A stretch of DNA of 64,000 bases from Neobacillus mesonae (GTDB lineage Bacteria > Bacillota > Bacilli > Paenibacillales > Paenibacillaceae): contig JAMBOW010000010.1 of NCBI GenBank assembly GCA_023715865.1, positions 1 through 64,000 on the forward strand, written 5' to 3'. This document shows, in pieces, positions 24,704 to 32,681 of the stretch. Position 1 is the stretch's first letter, and every line of letters begins with the position of its first letter. Below the pieces are notes generated by a model. It was not told the origin of the DNA, did not search any database, and was given only the letters and a program-made list of their open reading frames with translations. A program made the position numbers and the translations under genes.

Positions 24704-25678
24704 ATGGGAAATGAACTGCAATTTATTAACCCTATTATACCGCAACGTGCGGATCCTTGGGTATACAAACATTCGGATGGATACTATTATTTTACAGCTT
24801 CGGTGCCGGAATATGACCGTATTGAGGTTCGCAGGGCAGAGACAATTCAGGAGCTTGGAACAGCAGAACCGGTTGTTGCATGGCGTAAATACGATGAAGG
24901 CATGATGAGTGCAAATATTTGGGCTCCCGAAATTCATTACATTGATAATAAATGGTACATATATTTTGCTGCAGCGAGAACAACGGAAACTGTAGAAGGC
25001 TTGTTCGACCATCGCATGTTCGTGCTGGAGAATGAATCCGCCAACCCACTCGAAGGGGAATGGACGGAGAAGGGCCAGATCAAGACGAAATGGGAGTCCT
25101 TCGCACTGGATGCTACAACTTTTGAGCACAAGGGAAAGCGTTATCTTGTGTGGGCACAGAAAGACCCGTCCATCGTGGGTAACTCGAATCTCTATATTTC
25201 TGAAATGGAGAATCCATGGACTCTGACGGGCGAGCAGGTTATGATTGCGGAACCTACTTATGATTGGGAGAAGATAGGATTTCTTGTGAATGAAGGAGCA
25301 GCCGTGATAAATCGGAATGGTAAGGTCATTATTGCCTTCTCCGCCAGTGCAACTGACTATAATTATGCGATGGGACTGCTCTATGCTGATGAAGACAGTG
25401 ACCTTCTTTCTCCGGACAGCTGGATTAAGCTGCCTGAGCCGGTGTTTGTGACGAACGAAGATACAGGACAGTATGGCCCTGGACATAACAGCTTTACCGT
25501 GTCTGAGGACGGATCTAAGGATATCATTGTTTATCATGCAAGAAATTATAAAGAAGTTGAGGGGGATCCCCTTTACGATCCGAACCGACATGCTAGGGCT
25601 CAAGTGTTTGGCTGGACAGAAGACGGCCTGCCTGACTTTGGTATTCCTGTTTCGGATGGTGATGTTGTAAGCCGCTAA
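24704..25678 (+). CDS. Glycoside hydrolase family 43 protein
   Basis: A 324-residue enzyme with the five-bladed propeller pattern of GH43, which includes alpha-L-arabinofuranosidases and beta-xylosidases. The start at 24704 has GAGGAG upstream. Likely catalytic residues are D17 (RADPWVYK, base), D136 (FALDATTFEH, modulator) and E197 (FLVNEGAAVI, acid). There is no signal peptide, so it should act in the cytoplasm on imported oligosaccharides. It precedes an ABC importer and is divergent from the ArsR-type regulator. The stop codon lies inside a 12-bp hairpin. Confidence 0.88.
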   Translation: MGNELQFINPIIPQRADPWVYKHSDGYYYFTASVPEYDRIEVRRAETIQELGTAEPVVAWRKYDEGMMSANIWAPEIHYIDNKWYIYFAAARTTETVEGLFDHRMFVLENESANPLEGEWTEKGQIKTKWESFALDATTFEHKGKRYLVWAQKDPSIVGNSNLYISEMENPWTLTGEQVMIAEPTYDWEKIGFLVNEGAAVINRNGKVIIAFSASATDYNYAMGLLYADEDSDLLSPDSWIKLPEPVFVTNEDTGQYGPGHNSFTVSEDGSKDIIVYHARNYKEVEGDPLYDPNRHARAQVFGWTEDGLPDFGIPVSDGDVVSR

Positions 25679-25692
25679 ACAGCGGCTTACAA
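25665..25692 (+). terminator. Perfect hairpin spanning the GH43 stop codon
   Basis: TTGTAAGCCGCT and AGCGGCTTACAA are perfectly complementary over 12 bp with a four-base AAAC loop. The TAA stop starts in the stem. No U tract follows, so it may stabilise or process mRNA rather than terminate it. Confidence 0.55.
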
Positions 25693-25722
25693 AGATTTCA
25701 TTAATCACTTGGATAAAAGTGG

Positions 25723-25752
25723 TTGACAAATGAAAGCGCTATGAATTATGAT
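25723..25752 (+). promoter_or_regulatory. SigA-type promoter with overlapping cre site
   Basis: TTGACA at 25723-25728, an 18-base spacer and TATGAT at 25747-25752. Inside the spacer, TGAAAGCGCTATGA (25731-25744) matches the CcpA cre consensus TGWAANCGNTNWCA at 13 of 14 positions. A second weaker cre-like TGAATACGTTTCCA lies at 25893-25906. Glucose repression of the following transporter is therefore likely. Confidence 0.75.
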
Positions 25753-25946
25753 AAATTTACAAAAACATTAATAATTAACATATATATTATTGATGTTTCG
25801 AGCCTTCACTGGAGCACTCCTAGGCAAGCTCCTTGACGGCATATCAGCAAGTTTGAGGTTAGAGTAAAAAAGCAGCCCATGATTTGAATCTTTGAATACG
25901 TTTCCATGAAAAACATTGATTTTGAAAAGCACTGGGGGGTTCTTGA

Positions 25947-27188
25947 GTGAATCGAAAAAAAGGTCTTTTGACAATCGTTTCTCTGCTTCTGATGGTAATC
26001 TTCGCTGCTGGATGCAGCAGTGATGACAAGAACACAATCACGTTTTGGACACCGCTGACAGGTGAAGACGGAGCGTATATGGATCAACTTGTTGATGAAT
26101 ATAACGCAACTGAACCCGAGTTTAAAGTAAAACATGTTATTACTTCGGATATGTATACTAAATTGTCCACTGTTATTAACTCCGGCAAAGGTATTCCAGA
26201 TTTAGCGATTATCCATGCTGACCGCGTACCAGGTTACGTAAAGCAGAATGTATTGGAGCCAATGACTGGAGTCCTTTCCGCACAGCCAGAAATTAATGAA
26301 AATAACTACTTGCCTCAAGCCTGGTCTACAGGCACTATTGATGGAACACAGTACACCGTACCTCTTGATATTCACGCTAACGTAATGTATTACAACAAGG
26401 ATTTGCTTGCAAAGTATAATGCTGAATCCTTCCTTGACGATAACAACGTCACAGTCGATGAAATTTTGTCTCTCCAAGGGAAAATGGAAGAGGGAGATTT
26501 TGTAGTCAATGATGCGCTGCTCGGATGGGCAATGCTTGGACAACTGCAAAACTTAGGCGGCGATGTTCAGCAGGATGGTCAGCCAGCTGTAAATACACCT
26601 GAAATGAAGGCAGCATATGAATCCGTCAAACAAATTGCGGATGCAGGCCTGATGACTCCTTTTGGTGAAGACGGTTACCTGATGTTCCAATCCGGTAATG
26701 TTCTGTTCTCTACAGATGGAACTTGGAGCTCAACAGCACATGCTGGCGTGGAAGGCTTGAACTTCGGCGTAACGAACGTATACTCCGTGAGCCCTGACAA
26801 ATTTACGAACAGATCTTCTTCTCACTTGTTCGCTATGCTAAATAACGAAGCAAGAACGGACGAGAAGGAGGCAGGAATCGGCGGCTTCCTGGAATTCATT
26901 CGCCAACATTCCATTGAATGGGCAAAAGCGGGACAAATCGTAGCAAGTAAGCAAGTATTTGAAAGCCAGGAATACCAAGAGTACATGCAATCTTTCTTTA
27001 CGACAGATGATAAGCAAATCGAATCTTTATATATCTACACGTATGAATACTATCCGTATGTAGCTGAAGTGGTAGATAAATATTCAAACGATATTATTCG
27101 AGGCGCTGTAGATATGGATGAAACTCTGCAGACGATGCAGAAAGAAGTCGAAGATAAAATCTCTCAAGGCAGCAGCGGGGCAGAGTAA
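25947..27188 (+). CDS. Sugar ABC transporter substrate-binding lipoprotein
   Basis: A 413-residue extracellular solute-binding protein of the family-1 type, starting with GTG after a GGGGGG stretch. The signal peptide ends in the lipobox FAAGC, with lipidated Cys at residue 23. Mature motifs include ITFWTPLTGEDGAYMDQLVDEYN, IPDLAIIHADRV and WAMLGQLQNLGGD, typical of oligosaccharide-binding proteins. It is followed by two permease genes; an ATPase is missing, so a shared MsmX-type ATPase elsewhere in the genome is probably used. The GH43 neighbour suggests arabino- or xylo-oligosaccharides. Confidence 0.92.
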   Translation: MNRKKGLLTIVSLLLMVIFAAGCSSDDKNTITFWTPLTGEDGAYMDQLVDEYNATEPEFKVKHVITSDMYTKLSTVINSGKGIPDLAIIHADRVPGYVKQNVLEPMTGVLSAQPEINENNYLPQAWSTGTIDGTQYTVPLDIHANVMYYNKDLLAKYNAESFLDDNNVTVDEILSLQGKMEEGDFVVNDALLGWAMLGQLQNLGGDVQQDGQPAVNTPEMKAAYESVKQIADAGLMTPFGEDGYLMFQSGNVLFSTDGTWSSTAHAGVEGLNFGVTNVYSVSPDKFTNRSSSHLFAMLNNEARTDEKEAGIGGFLEFIRQHSIEWAKAGQIVASKQVFESQEYQEYMQSFFTTDDKQIESLYIYTYEYYPYVAEVVDKYSNDIIRGAVDMDETLQTMQKEVEDKISQGSSGAE

Positions 27189-27216
27189 GATCAGAAACTA
27201 ACAACAATAGATAAAT

Positions 27217-27262
27217 AGAATGAACTAAAGATACGATGTAATCTCTATCTTTAGTTCATTCT
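27217..27262 (+). repeat. 17-bp perfect inverted repeat between binding protein and permeases
   Basis: AGAATGAACTAAAGATA pairs perfectly with TATCTTTAGTTCATTCT around a 12-base loop. No U tract follows. Further CTAAAGATA-like and TTTAGTTCA-like copies occur up to 27340. It probably protects the upstream lipoprotein mRNA or lets only some transcripts continue. Confidence 0.65.
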
Positions 27263-27364
27263 GGACTGAGCTAAAGATATTGGCTGGAGTTATCTTAGGT
27301 TTAGCCTCGACTAAAACGAAGGATATGCTGCTATGTAATATTTTTAGTTCAGTCTCTTTAGCAA

Positions 27365-27398
27365 AAAAGTAATGCGTCATTTATCGCACATTACTTTT
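27365..27398 (+). other. Hairpin just before the permease ribosome binding site
   Basis: AAAAGTAATG pairs with CATTACTTTT and the inner G/C bases can extend the stem. It ends four bases before AAAGGAG of the first permease gene and may limit permease translation. Confidence 0.5.
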
Positions 27399-27420
27399 CC
27401 AAAAGGAGAAATGAAAGGCT

Positions 27421-28296
27421 ATGAAGAAGCGATCTTTTGCACCTGTTTTCTTTGTTGGGCCCCATCTTATACTATTCCTGATCTTTATTCTAATACCGAC
27501 GATCTACGGTATCTATGCTTCCTTTACTCAGTGGAATCTAATCAATGACCCGGTTTGGGTTGGTCTTGATAACTATAAAACGATTCTTTTTGATAGTGAA
27601 TCGACATTTAATTATCAGTTTTATAATGGTTTGAAGAATACACTGCTTTTTGTTCTGCTCAGTGTTCCGATATTGATCGTTATTCCTCTCATGGTTGCCG
27701 TTGCATTGGAACATAAGAAAGTGAAATTAAAAGGCACCATTCAATCGATTATCTATATTCCAGGACTCATTTCTATTTCTGCTGCTGCACTTATTTGGTC
27801 TTTGATCTTTAACAAGCAGCTAGGTGTCACCGGCAACGTATTCGGATCTGAAACCGTATGGGCAACGAATCAGCCATATGCCTGGATTATTATTATCGTT
27901 ATTTCGGTTTGGGGCGGTGTCGGAGGAAACATGATTATATACCGTGCCTCTATTAACGGTGTCTCCAAAGATTTATATGAAGCAGCAGAAATGGACGGCG
28001 CTGGTTCGATTCGCAGATTTTTCAGCATTACTTTGCCGTCTATTCGTTTCCCGCTTATTTATACATTTGTTATGACAACTGCCGGCTCCTTTAACGTATT
28101 TGGTCAGCCGCTCATGATGACCGACGGCGGCCCGCAACAAAGCACACATGTACTTATGATGTACATCAGACAACTTGCTTTCGGTTCAGGTGAATCCTTG
28201 GCTGGAATGGCATCTGCGATGGCGGTGCTGCTTGGGCTCGTTATTTTGGTTATTTCGGCATTACAGTACTATGTAATGAACCGAAACGCGAACTAG
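27421..28296 (+). CDS. Sugar ABC transporter permease (MalF/UgpA type)
   Basis: A 291-residue inner permease with six predicted helices, the first near residues 8-30. The ATPase-contact EAA loop is EAAEMDGAGSIRRFFSITLP (about residues 193-212). It lies 232 bases after the binding-protein gene, behind two hairpins, and 30 bases before the second permease gene. It would form the channel of a CUT1-type oligosaccharide importer. Confidence 0.93.
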   Translation: MKKRSFAPVFFVGPHLILFLIFILIPTIYGIYASFTQWNLINDPVWVGLDNYKTILFDSESTFNYQFYNGLKNTLLFVLLSVPILIVIPLMVAVALEHKKVKLKGTIQSIIYIPGLISISAAALIWSLIFNKQLGVTGNVFGSETVWATNQPYAWIIIIVISVWGGVGGNMIIYRASINGVSKDLYEAAEMDGAGSIRRFFSITLPSIRFPLIYTFVMTTAGSFNVFGQPLMMTDGGPQQSTHVLMMYIRQLAFGSGESLAGMASAMAVLLGLVILVISALQYYVMNRNAN

Positions 28297-28326
28297 TACT
28301 GGATACGGAAGGGGCAGAGGTATCAA

Positions 28327-29172
28327 ATGAAAAAGAAAATCAATATATCGAAGTATATAGCCTACCTATTTCTTATAGCGATTTGTATCATCTGGGCGAT
28401 TCCTGTCCTGTTTGGGATTACGACATCATTTCGTTCCCAAACGGAAGTGGTTTCAACCGGTTTCAGATTACTTCCAGTCGAATGGGATTTTAATAACTAT
28501 GTGACCATATTAGAGAATACATCTACAGCTCCGATCCTGCGCTGGCTGATGAACTCTCTGTTTATCGCCTTCTCACATACCGCCCTTGTTATAGTCATTA
28601 TTTCGATAACAGGATATGGCTATACGCGTATGAACTTTAAAGGAAAAGATACTTTGTTCTTTACGTTGCTGGGGATTTCTTTCTTTCCAGCGGTCGTAAA
28701 CTTAATTCCTTCCTATAAAATTATTGAAACCCTAGGCTGGGTAAACACCGCATGGGCGATGATTATTCCTGGTCTCGCTGGAATGGGTAACATCTTCTTG
28801 GTAAGGCAGTTTATGAAGGGAATTCCACATGATTTGGACGAATCTGCACGCGTGGATGGAGCAGGGGATTTCAGAATCTATTTTTCCGTCATCCTGCCGC
28901 TGGTTAAACCCGTGCTGGTCGTTTGCGGCTTGTTTTCTTTTATTGGTTCCTGGAACGACTTCCTCTGGCCAGTTATCGTATATACAGATGTAGAAAAGAT
29001 GCCGATTACTGCCGGTTTGCTTCTGCTGCAAGATATTTATGGTAACTACCGTCTGATTGGACAACTTATGGGCTCTGCTATGCTAGCCATTATTCCGACA
29101 TTAATTTTGTTTATCTTTGCGCAAAAGTATTTTATGCAATCCATCAACTTGAATTCGGGTATTAAAGGTTAG
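28327..29172 (+). CDS. Sugar ABC transporter permease (MalG type)
   Basis: A 281-residue partner permease with six helices. The EAA loop reads ESARVDGAGDFRIYFSVILP. The C terminus is IFAQKYFMQSINLNSGIKG, typical of MalG-like proteins (FVKGLTAGAVKG in others). A GGCAGAGG-like site precedes the ATG. It is the last gene of the importer operon, followed by a strong terminator. Confidence 0.93.
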   Translation: MKKKINISKYIAYLFLIAICIIWAIPVLFGITTSFRSQTEVVSTGFRLLPVEWDFNNYVTILENTSTAPILRWLMNSLFIAFSHTALVIVIISITGYGYTRMNFKGKDTLFFTLLGISFFPAVVNLIPSYKIIETLGWVNTAWAMIIPGLAGMGNIFLVRQFMKGIPHDLDESARVDGAGDFRIYFSVILPLVKPVLVVCGLFSFIGSWNDFLWPVIVYTDVEKMPITAGLLLLQDIYGNYRLIGQLMGSAMLAIIPTLILFIFAQKYFMQSINLNSGIKG

Positions 29173-29183
29173 TGAGTCTTCAA

Positions 29184-29223
29184 TAAAAAAAGCTTTCTCC
29201 ATTATAGGAGAGAGCTTTTTTTA
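29184..29223. terminator. Bidirectional terminator after the importer operon
   Basis: AAAAAAAGCTTTCTCC pairs with GGAGAGAGCTTTTTTT (one mismatch), with T runs on both strands. Confidence 0.88.
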
Positions 29224-29237
29224 TTTTTAAATTTCTA

Positions 29238-29597
29238 TTACCCCAGACAGATATCCTTCGGCAAACATTCCTGCACTGCCTTTTGATTGATCCTGAGCTC
29301 ATGTATATAGGAGTCTATTATATGTCCCAGTTCTTTAATCATTTCGTTCTTCATCCGGGTTATATCTTCTTCAGAACAAAATGCGGAGCAGGCGATGGAG
29401 GCATTGGCATAAGATTTCGTTTCGTAGATGATGGTGTTCAGTTTTTCCTTATACAGCCTTTTTACCGGCCCGCTCCCCTCCCGAATTTCGTAATAGCGGT
29501 TCGTCTCAATGAGCAGCTTCCAAGGGATCGTGCTTATTTTAATTTGATCCTTTTTAAGATCTGCGGATACTTTGTAAATTTGAATTTGTGTGCTCAT
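29238..29597 (-). CDS. Hypothetical protein
   Basis: A 119-residue soluble protein I do not recognise. An AGGAGG lies 11 bases before the ATG at 29597, preferred over an in-frame ATG at 29633. It is rich in charged residues (DLKKDQIKI, EEDITRMKNEMIKELGH) and has three cysteines plus a C-terminal CLPKDICLG. It stands between two terminators' worth of sequence in a carbohydrate island, but nothing in it indicates an enzyme or DNA-binding role. Confidence 0.6.
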   Translation of the reverse strand: MSTQIQIYKVSADLKKDQIKISTIPWKLLIETNRYYEIREGSGPVKRLYKEKLNTIIYETKSYANASIACSAFCSEEDITRMKNEMIKELGHIIDSYIHELRINQKAVQECLPKDICLG

Positions 29598-29713
29598 GAT
29601 GTAGTAATCCTCCTGTAATTCAAAACACAACAATAAAAAGATGCTTGATATAATTAATTAATATGGAAATTATATCATGCTAAAGGACGATATCCCATTA
29701 CAATATGTGGAAG

Positions 29714-31417
29714 TCATTGTGCTTCTAATACGATGGCTTCATATGGCTGAAGGACTCCGTCCTGCAGATCTATATCATCATCTTGATTTCTATAATTTCC
29801 GATGAGGATACGCGCCCCAGAAAATCGCTCTACTTCATTAGTATCAAGTGAGAAGGATGCTTCCTCTTCTGAGAAATTAAGCAGAGTGAGCCAGGTTTCC
29901 TCCCCTAATATACGAAGATAAGCATATATTTGCGGATGATCATCCAGCACTACCTTATAATCTCCGTAAGTGGAGATCAGATTGTCTTTACGAATCTCGA
30001 TAAGCTTCCGGTAATAGTTGAGTACGGAATGAGGATTAGATTGCTCTGACTCTACGTTTACCTCTTTGTAGTTGGGATGAACCGGCAGCCATGGCTCTCC
30101 TGTAGTGAAGCCTGCATGCTTGCTGTCATCCCACTGCATAGGAGTTCGTGCGTGGTCTCTAGCTTTTCTTCGAATCCGCTGCATTATCGTTTCCTCATCT
30201 TCTCCTCTTTCATTGACCATAACATCATAATAGGCAAGAGCCTGCTGTTCTTTAATATCCTCTATATTATGAAGCTTTGGATTATTCACCATGCCAAGCT
30301 CATCGCCTTGAAGGATAAAGGGCGTCCCTCTTAAAGTATGAAGCATGGTCCCAAGCATTTTGGCCGACTGAACTCGGTACTCACCGGGATGGCCAAATGT
30401 ATCTATAAGTCTTGGCTGATCATGATTGCTAAAATACAGGCCAAACCAGCCTCCAGGATCGCCGACGTTTTTCTGCCATTTTTGCATGACATCCCGTAAA
30501 TCATTTAGCGACCATTCCTTCTCCTGAAATTCATCCTCGGGAAGGTCACCAAGAGTAGTCGCTTCAGGAGACAGGACCATGGACAATTCCTTACGGTCTG
30601 GATGTGTATAGAGCAGAACATCTTCTTCGTCCACGTAAGACATTTCCCCTGCAGTAAAAACATCATAATGAGAGAACACCTTCTCATTCATTTCTTGAAG
30701 ATAATCATGTATATGCGGACCGTTCTTTATAAATGGCTCGCCGTTTGATTGCAATCTGGCAAGATCTGAATCTGGAAAGCTTTGATCCTTGGAAATCGCG
30801 TTCACCGCATCGATACGGAAGCCATCGATCCCCTTATCGAGCCAAAAGCGCATCATTTTATACATATCTTCTCGCATATCAGGATTGTCCCAATTTAGAT
30901 CCGGCTGCGTAGAGTTATATAGATGCATATAGTATTCATTTGACTCCTCATCGAAAGTCCACGCTGATTTTCCAAGATAAGAAGTCCAATTGTTCGGAGG
31001 GCTGCCGTCCGCTTGGGCAGGTCTCCAAATGTAGTAATCACGATAGGGGCTTTGTTTGTCCGAACGAGCCTCTTTAAACCAGTAGTGCTGATCAGAAGTA
31101 TGATTCAATACAAGATCCATGATGAGATGAAGATCACGTTTATGGACCTCTTCCAGCAAGAGCTCGAAATCTTCCATTGTCCCGTATTCTGGCTGTATTT
31201 TGTAATAATCCTTTATATCATAGCCGTGATCGATATCTGGGGACTGATATATAGGTGTCAACCAAATTGTATCCACGCCCAAATGCTTCAGATAATCTAC
31301 TTTTGACAAAATACCAGGAATATCTCCGATCCCATCACCGTTACTATCCATAAAGCTGCGCGGATATAACTCATACACAATATTTTCCTTCCAAGACTTT
31401 TTGTAATTTATATGCAT
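29714..31417 (-). CDS. GH13 alpha-glucosidase (oligo-1,6-glucosidase/maltase type)
   Basis: A 567-residue cytoplasmic GH13 enzyme that releases glucose from short alpha-glucosides. It begins with VYELYPRSFMDSNGDGIGD, the family's conserved calcium loop. The nucleophile is D203 (GFRIDAVN), the acid/base E258 (FTAGEMS), and the stabiliser D333 (FSNHDQPR). The residue after the nucleophile is Ala204, whereas 1,6-specific relatives usually have Val, which hints at alpha-1,4 preference. The gene is monocistronic on the minus strand with AAAGGGG before the ATG. Trehalose-6-phosphate hydrolase is a less likely alternative. Confidence 0.9.
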   Translation of the reverse strand: MHINYKKSWKENIVYELYPRSFMDSNGDGIGDIPGILSKVDYLKHLGVDTIWLTPIYQSPDIDHGYDIKDYYKIQPEYGTMEDFELLLEEVHKRDLHLIMDLVLNHTSDQHYWFKEARSDKQSPYRDYYIWRPAQADGSPPNNWTSYLGKSAWTFDEESNEYYMHLYNSTQPDLNWDNPDMREDMYKMMRFWLDKGIDGFRIDAVNAISKDQSFPDSDLARLQSNGEPFIKNGPHIHDYLQEMNEKVFSHYDVFTAGEMSYVDEEDVLLYTHPDRKELSMVLSPEATTLGDLPEDEFQEKEWSLNDLRDVMQKWQKNVGDPGGWFGLYFSNHDQPRLIDTFGHPGEYRVQSAKMLGTMLHTLRGTPFILQGDELGMVNNPKLHNIEDIKEQQALAYYDVMVNERGEDEETIMQRIRRKARDHARTPMQWDDSKHAGFTTGEPWLPVHPNYKEVNVESEQSNPHSVLNYYRKLIEIRKDNLISTYGDYKVVLDDHPQIYAYLRILGEETWLTLLNFSEEEASFSLDTNEVERFSGARILIGNYRNQDDDIDLQDGVLQPYEAIVLEAQ

Positions 31418-31635
31418 GATGTGCCCCTTTCGTCTATTCTAGAAATCTTCTGTTCAAGACTTCTTACCCTGAAATAAGCTGAAAAAATCTAATGAGGCCA
31501 TTGATTAGGTTTACACGCATGGGGTAAATACTGACAAACTGCAGGAAAATTGAGGTAGAAACAGCGTGATGGCAAGGATTTTAATTCTTTAGCTGATTTT
31601 GTAATCACGTATAAAATAAAGAGGAGTTGAGTGAT

Positions 31636-32502
31636 ATGGGACGTTATGTACAAGTGGAAGAGAACGTTAAAATTTATGTGGAAGACATCGGTGAAGGGAT
31701 CCCGGTTATCTTTTTGCATGGATGGCCGGCGAATCATAAGATGTTTGAATATCAATTTTCTCTGCTTCCGGCAAAAGGGTACCGTTGTATAGGTATTGAT
31801 ATGAGGGGGTTTGGCCAATCCGATGCACCGTGGGAAAGTTATTCGTATGACCGGCTGGCAGACGATCTTCGTGCAGTCATTGATGAGCTGCGTATTGAAA
31901 AAGCTGCACTTGTCGGTTTTTCCATGGGCGGAGCAGTAGCGGTAAGATATATGGCTCGGCACCAGGGGCTTGGAATTTCAAGCCTTGTGCTGATTGGATC
32001 GGCTACGCCTGTCTTTACAAAACGGGATGACTTTGCTTACGGTATGGACCCTGCGGATGTTACTGAGCAGATGATCGATGCCACATATGAAGATCGGCCG
32101 AAAATGCTTGCCAAGTTCGGTCTTAAATTTACTCGCACCAAAACAAAGGCCGGCATGATGATCTGGTTGGAATCACTATGCTATCAAGCCTCTCATCACG
32201 GTACGATCAAAGCAGCTATTACCCTTCGCGATGAGGATCTGAGAGGGGATCTTGGCCAAATACGTGTGCCAACCGTCCTATTCCAAGGAGCAAAGGACAA
32301 AATCTGTGAGCCGGTGCTGGCTAAACTGACAGGGGAGCAGATTCAGGGCTCGCATATCGTTGAGTTTGAAGACAGCGGGCATGCCCTGATGTTCGATGAA
32401 CCGGATAAATTCAATGAAGAGCTCCTTGCTTTTCTAAATAGAGAAGAGCTGCAGAGATTAGGTGCAGAAATGGTCAGACCTGGTGAACGGCAACTATTCT
32501 AA
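31636..32502 (+). CDS. Alpha/beta-fold hydrolase
   Basis: A 288-residue soluble hydrolase. The start at 31636 has GAGGAG nine bases upstream. The oxyanion segment is VIFLHGWPAN, the nucleophile S96 sits in GFSMGG, the acid is D221 (GAKDKI) and the histidine is H249 (DSGHALM). Length and motifs match the non-heme haloperoxidase/esterase branch, but the natural substrate cannot be deduced. It is monocistronic with its own terminator. Confidence 0.88.
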   Translation: MGRYVQVEENVKIYVEDIGEGIPVIFLHGWPANHKMFEYQFSLLPAKGYRCIGIDMRGFGQSDAPWESYSYDRLADDLRAVIDELRIEKAALVGFSMGGAVAVRYMARHQGLGISSLVLIGSATPVFTKRDDFAYGMDPADVTEQMIDATYEDRPKMLAKFGLKFTRTKTKAGMMIWLESLCYQASHHGTIKAAITLRDEDLRGDLGQIRVPTVLFQGAKDKICEPVLAKLTGEQIQGSHIVEFEDSGHALMFDEPDKFNEELLAFLNREELQRLGAEMVRPGERQLF

Positions 32503-32510
32503 GAAGTGCA

Positions 32511-32558
32511 TACAAAAAAGGCTAACTGATCCTTAAGATCAGTTAGCCTTTTTTGTAT
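32511..32558 (+). terminator. Terminator after the hydrolase gene
   Basis: AAAAAAGGCTAACTGATC pairs perfectly with GATCAGTTAGCCTTTTTT. One of the strongest hairpins in the window, usable on both strands. Confidence 0.92.
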
Positions 32559-32681
32559 GCCCATTAAGAGGAAAGGTTCCTTCCATTCTGAGAATTATTA
32601 TTCTGGATTGGGGTTAAAATACAATCAATTCTTTACAATTTATTATGGCAGGGAGTTTTTTTACATATGTGGGAGGAAATC

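Noticed and set aside
24701..25729. A 342-codon minus-strand reading frame opposite the GH43 gene
   Set aside because: The plus strand encodes a clear GH43 enzyme with its catalytic residues. The antisense frame has no recognisable domain or start signal.
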